DNA of 64,000 nt from Photobacterium carnosum (lineage in GTDB: Bacteria > Pseudomonadota > Gammaproteobacteria > Enterobacterales > Vibrionaceae): positions 62,001-126,000 of the forward strand of contig NZ_NPIB01000006.1 in the NCBI RefSeq assembly GCF_002849605.1, read 5' to 3'. The notes under the pieces are model-generated. The model had not been told where the DNA came from. It made no database searches and saw nothing but the letters and a program-made list of their open reading frames with translations. The translations under genes and the position numbers were made by a program. Shown piece by piece: positions 1 to 11,176 of this stretch (position 1 is the stretch's first letter; each line of letters starts with the position of its first letter).

Positions 1-110
1 ATAGTTGTCATTGCGATCGCAGGGTCTTTGATTTCACGCTGTAAAATCACTGCCAATTCTTTTTGTAGCTGTTGAGCTACACGTTGGGTACGGCTAAATT
101 CTTTTGCCAT
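1..110 (-). CDS. rbfA: Ribosome-binding factor A, N-terminal part (cut by window edge)
   Basis: Only the first 36 or so codons are present; the gene runs off the left edge. The reverse-strand reading begins [20 protein letters not shown] and continues with an ILQREIKDP-type segment, the conserved start of RbfA. The family is a small KH-fold protein that binds the 30S subunit and helps mature the 5' end of 16S rRNA. An AGAGAG purine stretch lies a few bases before the ATG. It follows infB in the same direction, the usual nusA-infB-rbfA order, so it is probably the distal gene of that operon. Identity is secure; length cannot be judged. Confidence 0.93.
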   Translation of the reverse strand, partial: MAKEFSRTQRVAQQLQKELAVILQREIKDPAIAMTT

Positions 111-145
111 TATTTTGCTCTCTCTAAGAATAATGCTCTTGAAAG

Positions 146-169
146 AATGGGGAGCCGAAGCTCCCCATT
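146..169 (-). terminator. UUCG-capped hairpin between infB and rbfA
   Basis: On the minus strand a perfect 10-bp stem (AATGGGGAGC / GCTCCCCATT) is closed by a TTCG tetraloop. The tail after it (CTTTCAAGAG) is only weakly T-rich, so it is not a classical strong terminator. It sits between the infB stop and the rbfA start and may be a partial terminator or an mRNA processing or stability element. Confidence 0.55.
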
Positions 170-208
170 ATCATTATCATGTTGAAAAACAACTATCTAC
201 ACTGATTA

Positions 209-2932
209 TTAGTCAAGTGTACGTTGGATTTCAATAATTTCGAATACTTCGATCTGGTCACCAACGCGAACGTCGTTGTAGTTCTTAACGCCGATACCAC
301 ACTCATAACCATTCTTAACTTCAGGCACGTCATCTTTAAAGCGACGTAGTGACTCAAGCTCACCTTCGTAAATAACAATGTTTTCACGTAGAACACGAAT
401 AGGATTATTACGCTTGATAGTACCTTCAGTAACCATACAACCAGCGATTGCGCCAATCTTAGGAGACTTAAATACTTCACGAACTTCAGCAAGACCAATG
501 ATTTCTTGTCTAAACTCAGGAGACAACATACCGCCCATCGCCGCTTTAACTTCGTCGATTAGTTGGTAGATGATTGAGTAATAACGTAAATCTAGGCTTT
601 CATTGTCGATTGTTTGACGCGCAGAGGTGTCAGCACGAACGTTGAAGCCAAGTAGAATAGCGTTAGACGCTGCAGCAAGTGTTGCATCAGTTTCAGTGAT
701 AGCACCAACACCTGAACCTACAATGTTCACTTTAACTTCATCAGTTGAAAGTTTACGTAGTGAGTCAGCAATTGCTTCAACAGAACCTTGAACGTCAGCT
801 TTTAGAACGACATTCAGTTCAGCAACTTCGCCAGCTTCCATGTTCGCAAACATGTTTTCTAGCTTAGATTTTTGTTGACGTGCTAGTTTAATATCACGGA
901 ATTTACCTTGACGGTAAAGCGCAACTTCACGAGCTTTACGCTCATCACGTACTACTGTTGCTTCATCACCTGATGCAGGAACACCAGAAAGACCAAGAAT
1001 CTCAACAGGAATAGAAGGACCTGCAGATTCAATTTCTTGACCTTGTTCGTTGCGCATTGCACGAATACGACCATGCATTAAACCACAAAGAACGATATCG
1101 CCTCTACGCAATGTACCTTCTTGAACAAGTACAGTTGCTACAGGACCACGGCCTTTATCAAGACGTGATTCGATAACAACACCAGATGCCATACCTTCTT
1201 CAACTGCTGTAAGTTCAAGAATTTCTGACTGAAGTAAGATAGCTTCTAGTAGGCCATCGATGTTAGTACCCTGTTTCGCAGAGATGTGAACAAACATGTT
1301 CTCACCGCCCCACTCTTCAGGCATAACACCGTATTGAGCTAGCTCATTCTTCACGCCGTCTGGGTTTGCATCTTCTTTATCGATCTTGTTTACCGCAACG
1401 ATCAAAGGTACACCAGCCGCTTTCGCGTGCTGAATAGCTTCAATTGTTTGTGGCATTACGCCATCGTCTGCTGCAACTACAAGTACAACGATATCTGTCG
1501 CTTGAGCACCACGAGCACGCATAGCGGTAAACGCTGCGTGTCCAGGAGTATCAAGGAAAGTGATCATACCGTTGTCAGTTTCAACATGGTAAGCACCGAT
1601 GTGCTGTGTAATACCACCAGCTTCGCCTGAAGCAACGTGTGCTTTACGAATGAAATCAAGTGTTGATGTTTTACCGTGGTCAACGTGACCCATGATAGTA
1701 ACAACTGGTGCACGAGAAACTTGTAATAAGTCTGCCGCATTACGATCAGAAAGCACAGCTTCTTCAAGCTCATTTTCTTTACGTAGAATAACTTTGTGGC
1801 CCATTTCTTCAGCAACAAGTGATGCTGTTTCTTGGTCGATAACTTGGTTGATAGTCGCCATAGCGCCCATCTTCATCATTACCTTGATAACTTCAACGCC
1901 TTTAACAGACATTTTGTTAGCCAGTTCAGAAACAATAATCGTTTCACCGATCACAACATCTTGCTTAGCAACTAGCGCTGTTTTATCAAAGCCATGTTGC
2001 ATAGATATTGGTTTGTTCATTTGTGGCTTACCGCGACCACGTTGGTTACGACCGCCACGGCCGTCTTGCTTAGCCGCTGGTTTTTTCTTTTTACGACGGC
2101 GAGATGTTTCTTCTTTACGGTCTTGTTCATCTTCTGCAGCACGAGCATATGTAGATGTCGTTATATGGTAATCAGATTTTTCCATACTTACTGCTTGCTC
2201 AGGTTTTACCCCGGTTTTCTCGTTCTGTTCTGCCATTTTGCGAGCCTCTTCTAGCTGACGCTGACTTTCTTTTTCGGCTTTTCGCTTGGCTTCCTCTTCC
2301 AGACGATGCTGTAGTACTTCAGCATCTAACTTAGCCTGTTTGTCAGCGACGGTGCGCTTGGCTTTTTCTTCAGCCTTACGCTTATCCTGTTCGGTACGAT
2401 TCGCTTGATCCTCAGCGGCACGCTTCAATTTCTGTTCTGCTTCACGCTTAGCAGTTTCATCTGCCTTACGTTGCTCTTCAGCTTGACGTGTGGCAGCTTC
2501 CTGTGCGCTACGCTTTGCTGCTTCTTCTGCGGCTTGGTGAGTAATTATATCAGCTTCACGTTGCGCATCAGCTTCTGCTTCGCGCTTAACAGCATCTTCT
2601 GCTGCACGTTGTTCATCCTCAAGTGCTGAACGTTTCACGTAGGTGCGCTTTTTGCGCACTTCTACTTGAACATTTTTGCTCTTACCACCGTTACCAGAGA
2701 CACTTAATGTACTATGTGTCTTGCGCTGCAGAGTCAGACGAGTTGGAGCGCCGTCAGTGTTGCCGTCACTACCATGCTCTTTTTTGAGATGATTAAGTAA
2801 CGCCTGTTTTTCGGTTTGGCTTACATTTCCATCAACGTTCTTAGCGATCCCAGCATCTGAAAGCTGTTGAATTAAACGGTCAATTGGCGTACCAATTTCT
2901 TCCGCCAATGTTTTGACTGTAACCTCTGACAT
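209..2932 (-). CDS. infB: Translation initiation factor IF-2
   Basis: Cytoplasmic GTPase that places fMet-tRNA on the 30S subunit and promotes subunit joining. The 907-aa product has an N-terminal IF2N domain (about 1-55), a long highly charged Ala/Glu/Lys/Arg helical linker (about 100-300) and a second IF2N-like region before the G domain. The GTPase motifs are clear: GHVDHGKT (415-422), GGIT (439-442), DTPGH (461-465), NKID (515-518) and a later SAK. The C-terminal domains bind fMet-tRNA. Length is close to the E. coli protein (890 aa). It lies downstream of nusA (31-bp gap) and upstream of rbfA. Internal starts giving shorter isoforms are known in E. coli; I did not try to locate them here. 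Confidence 0.98.
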   Translation of the reverse strand: MSEVTVKTLAEEIGTPIDRLIQQLSDAGIAKNVDGNVSQTEKQALLNHLKKEHGSDGNTDGAPTRLTLQRKTHSTLSVSGNGGKSKNVQVEVRKKRTYVKRSALEDEQRAAEDAVKREAEADAQREADIITHQAAEEAAKRSAQEAATRQAEEQRKADETAKREAEQKLKRAAEDQANRTEQDKRKAEEKAKRTVADKQAKLDAEVLQHRLEEEAKRKAEKESQRQLEEARKMAEQNEKTGVKPEQAVSMEKSDYHITTSTYARAAEDEQDRKEETSRRRKKKKPAAKQDGRGGRNQRGRGKPQMNKPISMQHGFDKTALVAKQDVVIGETIIVSELANKMSVKGVEVIKVMMKMGAMATINQVIDQETASLVAEEMGHKVILRKENELEEAVLSDRNAADLLQVSRAPVVTIMGHVDHGKTSTLDFIRKAHVASGEAGGITQHIGAYHVETDNGMITFLDTPGHAAFTAMRARGAQATDIVVLVVAADDGVMPQTIEAIQHAKAAGVPLIVAVNKIDKEDANPDGVKNELAQYGVMPEEWGGENMFVHISAKQGTNIDGLLEAILLQSEILELTAVEEGMASGVVIESRLDKGRGPVATVLVQEGTLRRGDIVLCGLMHGRIRAMRNEQGQEIESAGPSIPVEILGLSGVPASGDEATVVRDERKAREVALYRQGKFRDIKLARQQKSKLENMFANMEAGEVAELNVVLKADVQGSVEAIADSLRKLSTDEVKVNIVGSGVGAITETDATLAAASNAILLGFNVRADTSARQTIDNESLDLRYYSIIYQLIDEVKAAMGGMLSPEFRQEIIGLAEVREVFKSPKIGAIAGCMVTEGTIKRNNPIRVLRENIVIYEGELESLRRFKDDVPEVKNGYECGIGVKNYNDVRVGDQIEVFEIIEIQRTLD

Positions 2933-2963
2933 AATGCTCCTCCCTTGCTTTATTTTTTTTTGA

Positions 2964-4451
2964 TTACGCTTCGTCGCTGAACCAGCAAATATTACGCGCA
3001 GCCATAATTAGCTCACCCGCTTTTGCATCGTCTACGCCTTCAATGTCGGTCAAGTCATCAGTTCCTTGATCAGCAAGATCTTCAAGCGTACAAATACCTT
3101 TAGCTGCAAACTTAAACGCTAACTCGCGCTCAAGACCTTCCAGACTTAATAAATCTTCTGCAGGTTCTACACCATCAAGCGTTTCTTCTTTAGCAAGCGC
3201 TAATGTCGTCAATGCAGCTTTTGCACGACCACGTAATTGCTCGATAGTCTCTTCATCAAGACCGTCAACATTCATTAATTCACTTAATGGAACGTAAGCA
3301 ATTTCTTCTAGTGTAGTAAAGCCTTCTTCTACCAATACAGTTGCAAAGTCTTCATCAATGTCAAGGTGCTTAGTAAACACTTCAATTGATGCTTGTGCTT
3401 CTGCTTGGTGTTTTTTCTGTAAGTCTTCAACTGTCATTACGTTTAGTTCCCAGCCAGTAAGCTGTGATGCTAGACGTACGTTTTGACCGTTACGACCAAT
3501 TGCTTGTGCCAGATTATCTTTCTGTACAGCAATATCCATTGTGTGGTTGTCTTCATCAACGATGATTGAATCAACTTCCGCAGGTGCCATTGCATTAATA
3601 ACATATTGTGCGGCATTTTCATCCCACAATACGATATCGATACGTTCGCCACCAAGCTCACTAGAAACAGCTTGAACACGTGCGCCACGCATACCAACAC
3701 ACGCACCCACTGGGTCGATACGCTTATCGTTAGTTTTTACTGCGATTTTTGCACGAGAACCAGGATCGCGTGCTGCGCCCATTAGTTCAATAAGTTCTTC
3801 GCCCATTTCTGGCACTTCAATACGGAATAGCTCAGATAGCATCTCTGGCTTAGAACGCGTCATGAATAACTGGAAACCACGTGCTTCAGGTGCAACTTTG
3901 TACAGTAGACCACGAACGCGATCGCCTGGACGGAAGTTTTCACGAGGAAGTTGATCATCACGTTGGATAACCGCTTCTGCGTTACTACCTAAATCAATGA
4001 TTACTGCGTCACGATTTACTTTTTTAACAATACCAGTGATTAACTCACCTTCATTGTTAATAAATTGTGCAACAATTTGCTCACGCTCAGCTTCACGTAC
4101 TTTTTGTACGATAACTTGCTTCGCAGTTTGCGTTGTAATACGGTCGAATGTAACAGATTGAATATCGTCTTCAACATAATCGCCAAGGACGACAGTTGGA
4201 TCTTCATATTGTGCTGCTTCTAACGTAATTTCAAGTGTTGGTTGAGTTACCTCATCGACAGCTTTCCAACGACGGAAAGTTTCGAATTGACCTGTTTTAC
4301 GATCGATAACAACACGAACTTCAATTTCTGCTTCGTGTTTCTTTTTAGTAGCTGTTGCTAATGCAATTTCAAGCGCTTCAAAAATACGCTCGCGAGGAAC
4401 AGCTTTTTCGTTGGATACCGCTTCTACGACAGCCAAGATTTCTTTGTTCAT
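2964..4451 (-). CDS. nusA: Transcription termination/antitermination factor NusA
   Basis: RNA polymerase-binding factor that affects pausing, termination and rRNA antitermination. The 495-aa protein matches the E. coli length. It has the N-terminal polymerase-binding domain (about 1-130), an S1 RNA-binding domain (about 135-200), two KH domains with the [11 protein letters not shown] segment, and two acidic C-terminal repeats (about 365-490) as in enterobacterial and vibrio NusA. It sits between rimP and infB. In E. coli this operon is autoregulated by NusA; that is family knowledge, not visible here. Confidence 0.98.
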   Translation of the reverse strand: MNKEILAVVEAVSNEKAVPRERIFEALEIALATATKKKHEAEIEVRVVIDRKTGQFETFRRWKAVDEVTQPTLEITLEAAQYEDPTVVLGDYVEDDIQSVTFDRITTQTAKQVIVQKVREAEREQIVAQFINNEGELITGIVKKVNRDAVIIDLGSNAEAVIQRDDQLPRENFRPGDRVRGLLYKVAPEARGFQLFMTRSKPEMLSELFRIEVPEMGEELIELMGAARDPGSRAKIAVKTNDKRIDPVGACVGMRGARVQAVSSELGGERIDIVLWDENAAQYVINAMAPAEVDSIIVDEDNHTMDIAVQKDNLAQAIGRNGQNVRLASQLTGWELNVMTVEDLQKKHQAEAQASIEVFTKHLDIDEDFATVLVEEGFTTLEEIAYVPLSELMNVDGLDEETIEQLRGRAKAALTTLALAKEETLDGVEPAEDLLSLEGLERELAFKFAAKGICTLEDLADQGTDDLTDIEGVDDAKAGELIMAARNICWFSDEA

Positions 4452-4473
4452 TTCTAATGCCCCAATTTAGCGG

Positions 4474-4929
4474 TTAGAATTTTGGAACTAGGTTGGCCTT
4501 GGAGATATTGCTCAGTGCAAAGGACTCGTCATTGCCATCTACGTTAAGTGTGATCAGTTCGCCTTCAACAGCGACAATGTCACCTTTCCACTTACGATGG
4601 TTTCCCATCGCCATTTTCAATACTAAGCTAACTTCATGACCAATAAATTGTTGGTAATGTGCAGCTTTGAATAGTGGTCTTTCCAATCCAGGGGAAGACA
4701 CTTCTAAGTGGTAAGCAACAGTAATTGGATCTTCAACATCCATTACAGCACTGATTTGGCGGCTAACCTCTGCACAACCGTCTACATTAATACCATTTTC
4801 ATGGTCAATAAATACGCGAAGTGTGGAGTGCTCACCAGCACGGATAAACTCTAAACCTACCAGTTCAAAGCCAATAGCTTGAACTGAAGGCTCAAGTAAG
4901 TCGGTTAATTGTGTCTCTAAAGCTGTCAA
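4474..4929 (-). CDS. rimP: Ribosome maturation factor RimP (TTG start)
   Basis: Two-domain protein for 30S maturation, with typical segments [18 protein letters not shown] and [22 protein letters not shown] place the start at the TTG at 4929 (151 aa, near the E. coli 150) because a GGGGGG Shine-Dalgarno-like run lies just before it and because homologues begin about there. An in-frame ATG at 4959 would give 161 aa, but it lies inside a terminator-like hairpin. The gene heads the rimP-nusA-infB-rbfA string downstream of the initiator tRNA gene, as in E. coli metY-rimP. Product certain; start likely. Confidence 0.93.
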   Translation of the reverse strand: MTALETQLTDLLEPSVQAIGFELVGLEFIRAGEHSTLRVFIDHENGINVDGCAEVSRQISAVMDVEDPITVAYHLEVSSPGLERPLFKAAHYQQFIGHEVSLVLKMAMGNHRKWKGDIVAVEGELITLNVDGNDESFALSNISKANLVPKF

Positions 4930-4946
4930 GACAACCCCCCGGAAAC

Positions 4947-4966
4947 AAAAAAAGGGCATAAAGCCC
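4947..4966 (-). terminator. Small GGGC/GCCC hairpin with U7 before rimP
   Basis: Minus strand reads GGGC-TTTAT-GCCC followed by seven T. The stem is only 4 bp, so termination may be partial. It lies between the tRNA genes and rimP and overlaps the alternative rimP ATG. It could act as an attenuator letting some polymerase through into the rimP-nusA-infB genes. Confidence 0.5.
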
Positions 4967-4999
4967 AGTAAATACCTGAATGGTCATGTTTCAGATAAT

Positions 5000-5026
5000 A
5001 AAAAACCCCGAATACGGGGTTTTTTA
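5000..5026 (-). terminator. Intrinsic terminator after the tRNA genes
   Basis: A CCCCG-AATA-CGGGG stem is flanked by A6 on the left and T6 on the right, so it can work on both strands. On the minus strand it ends the secG-tRNA-Leu-tRNA-fMet transcript, about 90 bp past the tRNA. Confidence 0.85.
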
Positions 5027-5117
5027 TTACTGGACCCTGATTACTAAGAACATGCAAGCAAGTATCTTAGTAAGAAAACAAACACTCAAAATTAAGAATA
5101 GTCTATTTTCAGGAAAG

Positions 5118-5194
<77 letters not shown>

Positions 5195-5251
5195 TCCGAT
5201 TCTGAACTGAGTATACCGTTCAGATGTTACTATTACAAGTAACCAATATAA

Positions 5252-5336
5252 TGGTGCCGAGAAGGGGACTTGAACCCCTATACCTTGCGGCACTAGCACC
5301 TCATGCTAGCGTGTCTACCAATTTCACCATCTCGGC
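5252..5336 (-). tRNA. leuU: tRNA-Leu (GAG)
   Basis: An 85-nt class II tRNA on the minus strand with encoded CCA. The acceptor stem is GCCGAGA/TCTCGGC, the anticodon loop is ATGAGGT (anticodon GAG), and there is a long variable arm (TGCCGCAAGGTA region). It begins 11 bp after the secG stop, as E. coli leuU follows secG, so it is probably processed from a secG-tRNA transcript. Confidence 0.97.
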
Positions 5337-5347
5337 TAAATCTTTAC

Positions 5348-5740
5348 TTACTGAGATTTTTCACTTGTTGCTGGTGTTGTTTCAGCAGTGTTCTCAGTCG
5401 TTTTTTCTGCTGCAACTACTTTATCAGTAGAGATTACTGTCTTTGGTTGTTCAACAGTTTGTGTTGTAGCAGGAGCTGAAAGATCATCCCAACCACTTGT
5501 CTCTGCTGATTTCTTAGCACTTATGTTGCCAAGAACAAGGCTGATTGCAAAGAAAATAATTGCACAAAGTGTTGTCATTCGAGTTAGAAAATTTCCTGAG
5601 CCGCTAGAGCCGAACAAAGTTCCTGATGCACCAGCCCCGAATGAAGCTCCCATATCTGCGCCTTTACCTTGTTGAATCATTACTAGGCCAATAACACCAA
5701 GCGCAGCGACAAGATAAATCACAAGTAGAATTTCGTACAT
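5348..5740 (-). CDS. secG: Protein translocase subunit SecG
   Basis: Small inner-membrane subunit of the SecYEG channel. The 130-aa product has two membrane helices (about 3-22 and 50-72) around the conserved QQGKGADMGASFGAGAS loop and FGSSGSGNFLTR. The tail after residue 80 is longer than in E. coli (110 aa) and rich in Thr, Glu and Lys. The ATG at 5740 (MYEILLV) is chosen over a GTG three codons upstream because AGGTGG lies five bases before it. The tRNA-Leu gene follows directly. Confidence 0.96.
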   Translation of the reverse strand: MYEILLVIYLVAALGVIGLVMIQQGKGADMGASFGAGASGTLFGSSGSGNFLTRMTTLCAIIFFAISLVLGNISAKKSAETSGWDDLSAPATTQTVEQPKTVISTDKVVAAEKTTENTAETTPATSEKSQ

Positions 5741-5915
5741 GGGTTCCACCTATGGTAAAATAGCTATACCGACTTTGCTTTAGCAGTGCCAGCGCATTCC
5801 TCTTATATAGAGAGCGAATGAATACTAGCGAAACCCCGTGACAGTGACAAGTAATATTTACGTAAAAAGTGAATATTCCGAACCACTTGCACAACATTTA
5901 GCCAAAAACAAAATT

Positions 5916-5954
5916 ATAAAAATAAAAAGGCTGACTCTATTTTATTAGTCAGCC
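5916..5954 (-). terminator. Intrinsic terminator after glmM
   Basis: Minus strand: GGCTGACT / AGTCAGCC 8-bp stem with a short A/T loop, then TTTTTATTTTTAT. It separates glmM from secG, so secG probably has its own promoter in 5741-5915; I could not pick that promoter with confidence. Confidence 0.85.
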
Positions 5955-6006
5955 ATCATTTTATTGAATAATACTTAATAAATTAAGTAGTTATCAATAA
6001 TTGCAC

Positions 6007-7344
6007 TTAGCAGTTTTCTTGTACTGCTTTTGCAATATCTAATGCAAATTGCTTAACATCAGCCGCATTCTGACCTTCAACCATAACACGAATCAATGGT
6101 TCAGTGCCTGACTTACGTAATAATACGCGACCATTATCACCTAATTTTTGTTCAACCGCCTGTGTTGCTGCAATAACAGCTTCAGATTGTAGAGGATCAT
6201 TCTCGCCTTTAAAGCGAATGTTTTCCAATACTTGCGGGAACATAGTCATACCATCGCTAAGCTCTTTCAAACTCATCTTGCTTGCAACAATAGAAGCCAT
6301 GACCTGCAGACCAGCAACAATACCGTCACCCGTCGTTACTTTATCAAGTAGAATAACGTGGCCTGAGTTTTCAGCACCAATTAACCAATTATTTCTAAGA
6401 AGCTCTTCCATTACATAGCGGTCACCCACTTTTGCACGAACAAAAGGAATGCCTAGATTTTTAAGTGCAACTTCCATGCCCATATTGGTCATTAATGTAC
6501 CAACCACGCCACCTTTTAGTTCACCACAACGTAATGCATCACGAGCAATGATATAAGCAATCTGATCACCATCAACTTTATTGCCTAACTCATCAACCAT
6601 GATCACACGATCGCCATCACCATCAAGAGCAATACCAAAGTCAGCTTTTTCTTCTAATACTTTAGCTTGTAATGCTGCAACATCTGTCGCGCCCACTTTA
6701 TCATTAATATTGATACCGTTTGGCTCGCAACCAATAGTAATAATTTCAGCACCTAGTTCTGTAAAAACTTTCGGTGCAATATGGTAAGTTGCACCATGCG
6801 CACAATCGACCACAATCTTAAACCCTTCAAGGCTTAAATGATTAGGGAATGTGCCTTTACAGAATTCAATATAACGCCCTGCCGCATCATCAATACGGTA
6901 AGCTTTACCTAACAATGCAGACTCAACACATGTTAATGGCTTTTCCATTTCAGCTTCGATAGCTAATTCAACATCATCCGGCAATTTTGTACCTTGAGCC
7001 GAAAAGAATTTAATACCATTATCGTGATAAGGGTTGTGTGATGCAGAAATAACAATCCCTGCTTCAGCACGGAATGTACGGGTTAAATAAGCAACAGCTG
7101 GCGTTGGCATTGGACCGGTAAATGCGGCTTTTAGACCTGCAGCTGCAAGACCTGCTTCTAATGCAGATTCCAGCATATAACCTGAAATTCGAGTATCTTT
7201 ACCAATTAAGACTTTTTTAGTCCCTGTTTTCGATAATACTCGACCAGCAGCCCAACCTAATTTCATTACAAACTCAGGCGTAATTGGACCTTCACCAACC
7301 AAACCACGAATACCATCAGTACCAAAAAACTTACGTTCAGCCAT
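6007..7344 (-). CDS. glmM: Phosphoglucosamine mutase
   Basis: Converts glucosamine-6-phosphate to glucosamine-1-phosphate for UDP-GlcNAc, peptidoglycan and LPS. The 445-aa protein matches the family length. The N-terminus [14 protein letters not shown] is typical, the phospho-serine loop is ISASHNP with Ser102, the metal loop is DGDGDR (about residue 240) and the C-terminal phosphate-binding loop is RKSGTEP. It lies downstream of folP, the common folP-glmM-secG order, and ends in a clear terminator. Confidence 0.98.
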   Translation of the reverse strand: MAERKFFGTDGIRGLVGEGPITPEFVMKLGWAAGRVLSKTGTKKVLIGKDTRISGYMLESALEAGLAAAGLKAAFTGPMPTPAVAYLTRTFRAEAGIVISASHNPYHDNGIKFFSAQGTKLPDDVELAIEAEMEKPLTCVESALLGKAYRIDDAAGRYIEFCKGTFPNHLSLEGFKIVVDCAHGATYHIAPKVFTELGAEIITIGCEPNGININDKVGATDVAALQAKVLEEKADFGIALDGDGDRVIMVDELGNKVDGDQIAYIIARDALRCGELKGGVVGTLMTNMGMEVALKNLGIPFVRAKVGDRYVMEELLRNNWLIGAENSGHVILLDKVTTGDGIVAGLQVMASIVASKMSLKELSDGMTMFPQVLENIRFKGENDPLQSEAVIAATQAVEQKLGDNGRVLLRKSGTEPLIRVMVEGQNAADVKQFALDIAKAVQENC

Positions 7345-7439
7345 TTTGCGCTCCTAGCTTTATTTTAATAAGTGTCTAGATTGTAATTAGCTTATTGCTA
7401 TTATTTACAATCATTCACCGTAATAAGATTATATCTACG

Positions 7440-8273
7440 TTATTTAGAATACTTTGCGACCATATTACAGACCTGAACAATATCAATTGTCTCTTGTACG
7501 TCATGAACGCGAATTATTTGAGCCCCCTTCATCGCAGCAATAGTTGCACAGGCTAAACTTCCGGCAATACACTCAACCGGCGGTTTATTCAATAATTTCG
7601 ATAGCATTGATTTACGAGACATTCCAACTAACAATGGCAAACCAAACTGATGAAATTGTTCAAGTTGTGCTAATAATTGATAATTATGCGCCATTGTTTT
7701 ACCAAAGCCAAAACCTGGATCTAACACTAACTGTTGGCGTGCAATACCATGTTGTTCACATGCGTGAATACGTTCAACTAAAAATTGATTCACATCTGTA
7801 ATCAGATCGACATAATTAGGTTCAGATTGCATTGTACGTGGTTGACCTTGCATATGCATCAAGCAGATTGGCACATTGGCCTTTGCGGCCGCTTCTAATG
7901 CACCAATATCTTGTAATGCACGCACATCATTAATTAAATCAGCGCCCGCATTAACGGCCTCCGTCATTACTTGCGCTTTACTAGTATCAATGGAAATCCA
8001 GCAATCAAACCGTTGACGAATAGCTTCTATTACAGGAATCACTCGTGCAAGTTCAGTCTCAACATTCACATCAGCGGCACCAGGTCGTGTCGACTCACCA
8101 CCAATATCAATAATTGCTGTGCCCGCTTTAACCATAGATTCCACATGACGTAATGCATTCTCTAATTGATGATATTTACCACCATCAGAAAAAGAGTCAG
8201 GCGTAATATTAACAATTCCCATCACTTTGGGCGTCGTAAGATCGAGTGTTTTATTTTTACTGATTAACATCAT
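7440..8273 (-). CDS. folP: Dihydropteroate synthase
   Basis: Joins p-aminobenzoate to the pterin pyrophosphate in folate synthesis; the sulfonamide target. The 277-aa TIM barrel shows GIVNITPDSFSDGG, GGESTRPGA, a Lys/Arg-rich phosphate pocket and DPGFGFGKTMAHN. I chose the ATG at 8273 because GGAG lies seven bases upstream; a TTG five codons earlier has no such site. It is downstream of ftsH, from which it is separated by a terminator-like hairpin, and upstream of glmM. Confidence 0.97.
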   Translation of the reverse strand: MMLISKNKTLDLTTPKVMGIVNITPDSFSDGGKYHQLENALRHVESMVKAGTAIIDIGGESTRPGAADVNVETELARVIPVIEAIRQRFDCWISIDTSKAQVMTEAVNAGADLINDVRALQDIGALEAAAKANVPICLMHMQGQPRTMQSEPNYVDLITDVNQFLVERIHACEQHGIARQQLVLDPGFGFGKTMAHNYQLLAQLEQFHQFGLPLLVGMSRKSMLSKLLNKPPVECIAGSLACATIAAMKGAQIIRVHDVQETIDIVQVCNMVAKYSK

Positions 8274-8296
8274 GCTATGACTCCGCAAATTTTAAC

Positions 8297-8325
8297 AAAA
8301 AAAAACCCCGACCTAAGTCAGGGTT
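8297..8325 (-). terminator. Intrinsic terminator after ftsH
   Basis: Minus strand stem AACCCTGAC / GTCGGGGTT (one G-T pair) with TTAG loop, then a run of nine T. Part of the ftsH transcript should end here before folP. Confidence 0.85.
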
Positions 8326-8342
8326 TTCTATTTACTTAGCAA

Positions 8343-10286
8343 TTATGCTTGAGGCTTACTATCTGTATCATCTTTCTCAGATAGTGCATCAATACCATCA
8401 CCGATTGGCTCATCAGGAGCAATTTCAGTTTCAGGGGCATTACGCAACGTATCACCATCATCAATCCAACCTTTTGGCGAACGAATTACAGCTTTACGTT
8501 CCATTAAGTCATCAATCTGACCCGCGTCAATGGTTTCATATTTCATCAATGCATCTTTCATTGAATGCATGATATCTATATTATCAGCCAAAATTTGACG
8601 AGCGCGTTGATAATTACGATCGATTAGAATACGAACTTCAGTATCAATCAGCTTCGCTGTGTCATCAGACATATGCTTACTTTGTGTTACTGAACGACCA
8701 AGGAATACTTCACCTTCGTCTTCTGCGTATAATAATGGACCTAATTTGTCAGAGAAGCCCCACTGAGTCACCATCTTACGTGCAATATCAGTTGCACGTT
8801 CAATATCGTTCGATGCACCTGTTGATACTTTCTCACGACCATAGATAAGCTCTTCAGCCAGACGACCACCGTAAAGACTTGAAATCATAGATTCTAAGAA
8901 TTCACGAGAATGACTTACACGATCTTTCTCAGGCAAATACATTGTCACACCCAATGCACGACCACGCGGAATAATTGATACTTTATATACTGGATCGTGA
9001 TCCGGTACTAAACGACCAATAATCGCGTGACCCGCTTCGTGGTATGCCGTTGAAGCCTTCTGATCTTCAGACATCACCATTGATTTGCGCTCAGCGCCCA
9101 TCATAATTTTGTCTTTTGCTAGTTCAAATTCAATCATTGCAACAACATTCTTGTCACCACGAGCAGCAAATAATGCAGCTTCGTTAACAAGGTTAGCAAG
9201 ATCGGCACCAGAGAATCCGGGTGTACCACGAGCGATTAATGATGGATTAACATCACCATCTAACGGTACTTTACGCATGTGAACTTTAAGAATCTGCTCA
9301 CGACCACGTACATCGGGAAGACCAACAACTACTTGACGGTCAAAACGACCAGGACGAAGTAAGGCTGGGTCTAGTACATCTGGACGGTTAGTTGCAGCAA
9401 TAACGATAATACCTTCATTACCTTCAAAACCATCCATTTCAACGAGCATCTGGTTTAGTGTTTGTTCACGTTCATCATTACCACCACCAACACCAGCACC
9501 ACGTTGACGACCTACAGCATCTATTTCATCAATAAAGATAATACAAGGCGCTGCTTTTTTCGCTTGTTCAAACATGTCACGGACACGAGATGCACCCACA
9601 CCAACGAACATTTCAACAAAGTCAGAACCAGAAATAGTAAAGAACGGTACTTTAGCTTCACCAGCAATCGCTTTTGCCAATAAAGTTTTACCCGTACCAG
9701 GAGGACCAACCATTAATACACCAGTTGGAATTCTACCACCTAGTTTCTGGAAACGGCTCGGATCACGTAAGTAATCAACCAGTTCTTTAACGTCTTCTTT
9801 AGCTTCATCACAACCCGCTACATCAGCAAATGTTGTTTTGATTTGATCTTCGCCCATCATTCGAGCTTTCGATTTACCGAACGACATTGCACCTTTGCCA
9901 CCGCCGCCCTGCATTTGACGCATGAAGAAAATCCAAACACCAATAAGCAATAACATTGGGAACCACGAAATGAAGATTGAAGCTAAAAGGCTTGGCTCTT
10001 CCGGTGGTGTACCTTGTACTTGTACGTTTGCGTTAATAAGATCGTCTAACAGCTTAGGATCATTTGCAACAGGTAAGTATGTTACATAGTTCGCATTATC
10101 ACGTTTGGTTACTGTGATTTTACGATCATTGAATTGTACTTCCTTTATTTGATCCTGACCAATTTGACGGACAAATGTCGTATAATCGACTAGGCCCTTA
10201 GTACTATTACTGTTAGTTCCGAAACTCTGAAATACAGACATAAGAACAACTGCAATGACCAGCCATAAAATCAAGTTTTTTGCCAT
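8343..10286 (-). CDS. ftsH: ATP-dependent zinc metalloprotease FtsH
   Basis: Membrane-anchored AAA+ protease that degrades membrane and regulatory proteins (for example LpxC and sigma-32 in E. coli). The 647-aa product has two N-terminal membrane helices flanking a periplasmic part, Walker A GPPGTGKT (194-201), Walker B IIFIDEID (249-256), the second region of homology and the zinc motif HEAGH (416-420). The ATG at 10286 ([10 protein letters not shown]) matches the E. coli start; the frame stays open 29 codons upstream but that part is the spacer to rlmE. It follows rlmE by 49 bp, the usual rlmE-ftsH pair. Confidence 0.98.
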   Translation of the reverse strand: MAKNLILWLVIAVVLMSVFQSFGTNSNSTKGLVDYTTFVRQIGQDQIKEVQFNDRKITVTKRDNANYVTYLPVANDPKLLDDLINANVQVQGTPPEEPSLLASIFISWFPMLLLIGVWIFFMRQMQGGGGKGAMSFGKSKARMMGEDQIKTTFADVAGCDEAKEDVKELVDYLRDPSRFQKLGGRIPTGVLMVGPPGTGKTLLAKAIAGEAKVPFFTISGSDFVEMFVGVGASRVRDMFEQAKKAAPCIIFIDEIDAVGRQRGAGVGGGNDEREQTLNQMLVEMDGFEGNEGIIVIAATNRPDVLDPALLRPGRFDRQVVVGLPDVRGREQILKVHMRKVPLDGDVNPSLIARGTPGFSGADLANLVNEAALFAARGDKNVVAMIEFELAKDKIMMGAERKSMVMSEDQKASTAYHEAGHAIIGRLVPDHDPVYKVSIIPRGRALGVTMYLPEKDRVSHSREFLESMISSLYGGRLAEELIYGREKVSTGASNDIERATDIARKMVTQWGFSDKLGPLLYAEDEGEVFLGRSVTQSKHMSDDTAKLIDTEVRILIDRNYQRARQILADNIDIMHSMKDALMKYETIDAGQIDDLMERKAVIRSPKGWIDDGDTLRNAPETEIAPDEPIGDGIDALSEKDDTDSKPQA

Positions 10287-10335
10287 GTCACTCAAGGGGT
10301 TAACCTCGCGATAACTAAAAGATGAATGTAGGTTA

Positions 10336-10965
10336 CTACAGTTTGTAACCTGTAGCCACAATATAGACTTCACGCGAACGATCTCGTGAGGAATCTGGTT
10401 TACGAATTTTGACCACCTTAAACATACTACGAATATCAGCTAGGTATTGATCAAAGCCTTCACCTTGAAAAACTTTTACCGTAAAACTGCCATTCGGTGC
10501 AAGTACTTGTCGACACATATCTAATGCAAGTTCAACAAGGTACATCGCTCGAGGTTGATCGGATGCAAGATTACCACTTATATTAGGTGCCATATCAGAC
10601 ATTACCACATCGACCATTTCTGGTTTAATGCGTGTTAATAAAGCCTCTAATACTGCTTCTTCACGAAAATCACCTTGAAGGAAATTAACCCCTGGCAGTG
10701 AATCCATTGGCAAAATATCACAAGCGATGACCTGTCCTTCATCACCTACTATTTCTGCCGCATACTGTGACCAACCGCCTGGTGCAGCACCTAGGTCAAC
10801 CACTGTCATGCCTGGTTTTAACAATTTATCTTTATTTTGAATTTCTTCAATTTTAAAGAAAGCCCGCGAACGATAACCTCGTTTTTGTGCTTCTAGTACA
10901 TATTTATCATCAAAATGTTCTTTTAACCACCGGCCTGAGCTAGCGGATCGTTTTTTTTTACTCAT
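10336..10965 (-). CDS. rlmE: 23S rRNA 2'-O-methyltransferase RlmE (U2552)
   Basis: SAM-dependent heat-shock methyltransferase that modifies the A-loop of 23S rRNA. The 209-aa length equals E. coli RrmJ. Visible features are the [11 protein letters not shown] segment with the catalytic Lys, SAM motif [25 protein letters not shown] with the catalytic Asp, [10 protein letters not shown] with the second Lys and a C-terminal [10 protein letters not shown] with the Glu. It is transcribed with ftsH and diverges from yhbY, as in E. coli. Confidence 0.97.
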   Translation of the reverse strand: MSKKKRSASSGRWLKEHFDDKYVLEAQKRGYRSRAFFKIEEIQNKDKLLKPGMTVVDLGAAPGGWSQYAAEIVGDEGQVIACDILPMDSLPGVNFLQGDFREEAVLEALLTRIKPEMVDVVMSDMAPNISGNLASDQPRAMYLVELALDMCRQVLAPNGSFTVKVFQGEGFDQYLADIRSMFKVVKIRKPDSSRDRSREVYIVATGYKL

Positions 10966-11176
10966 GCTAAACCTAGTGTGTTGCCATTCTTAGTAAGTAT
11001 ACGTCGGCTAAAGATTTTATCGCATCTAATTCATTAAATATCATCCTAAAAATGTGCAGTAAACCATAATCACTGTAAATTTCAGGCCTTCATTGATTAA
11101 ACAAATTAGTCTTCTAGTCTAGATGGCGGTAGAATGTCGCGTTTTCAACCCTTGTAACTAAAAAAATAGAGTCATA

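Noticed and set aside
163-181. Fur-like GATAATGATAAT run on the minus strand between infB and rbfA
   Set aside because: It is inside an operon between stop and hairpin; only one half fits, and simple GATAAT repetition explains it.
1692-2171. 159-aa open frame opposite infB
   Set aside because: Antisense shadow of a conserved coding region, with no ribosome binding site or protein-like conservation.
10336-10373. Overlap of an extended ftsH frame with rlmE
   Set aside because: The true ftsH start is MAKNLILW at 10286; the upstream extension is not coding.
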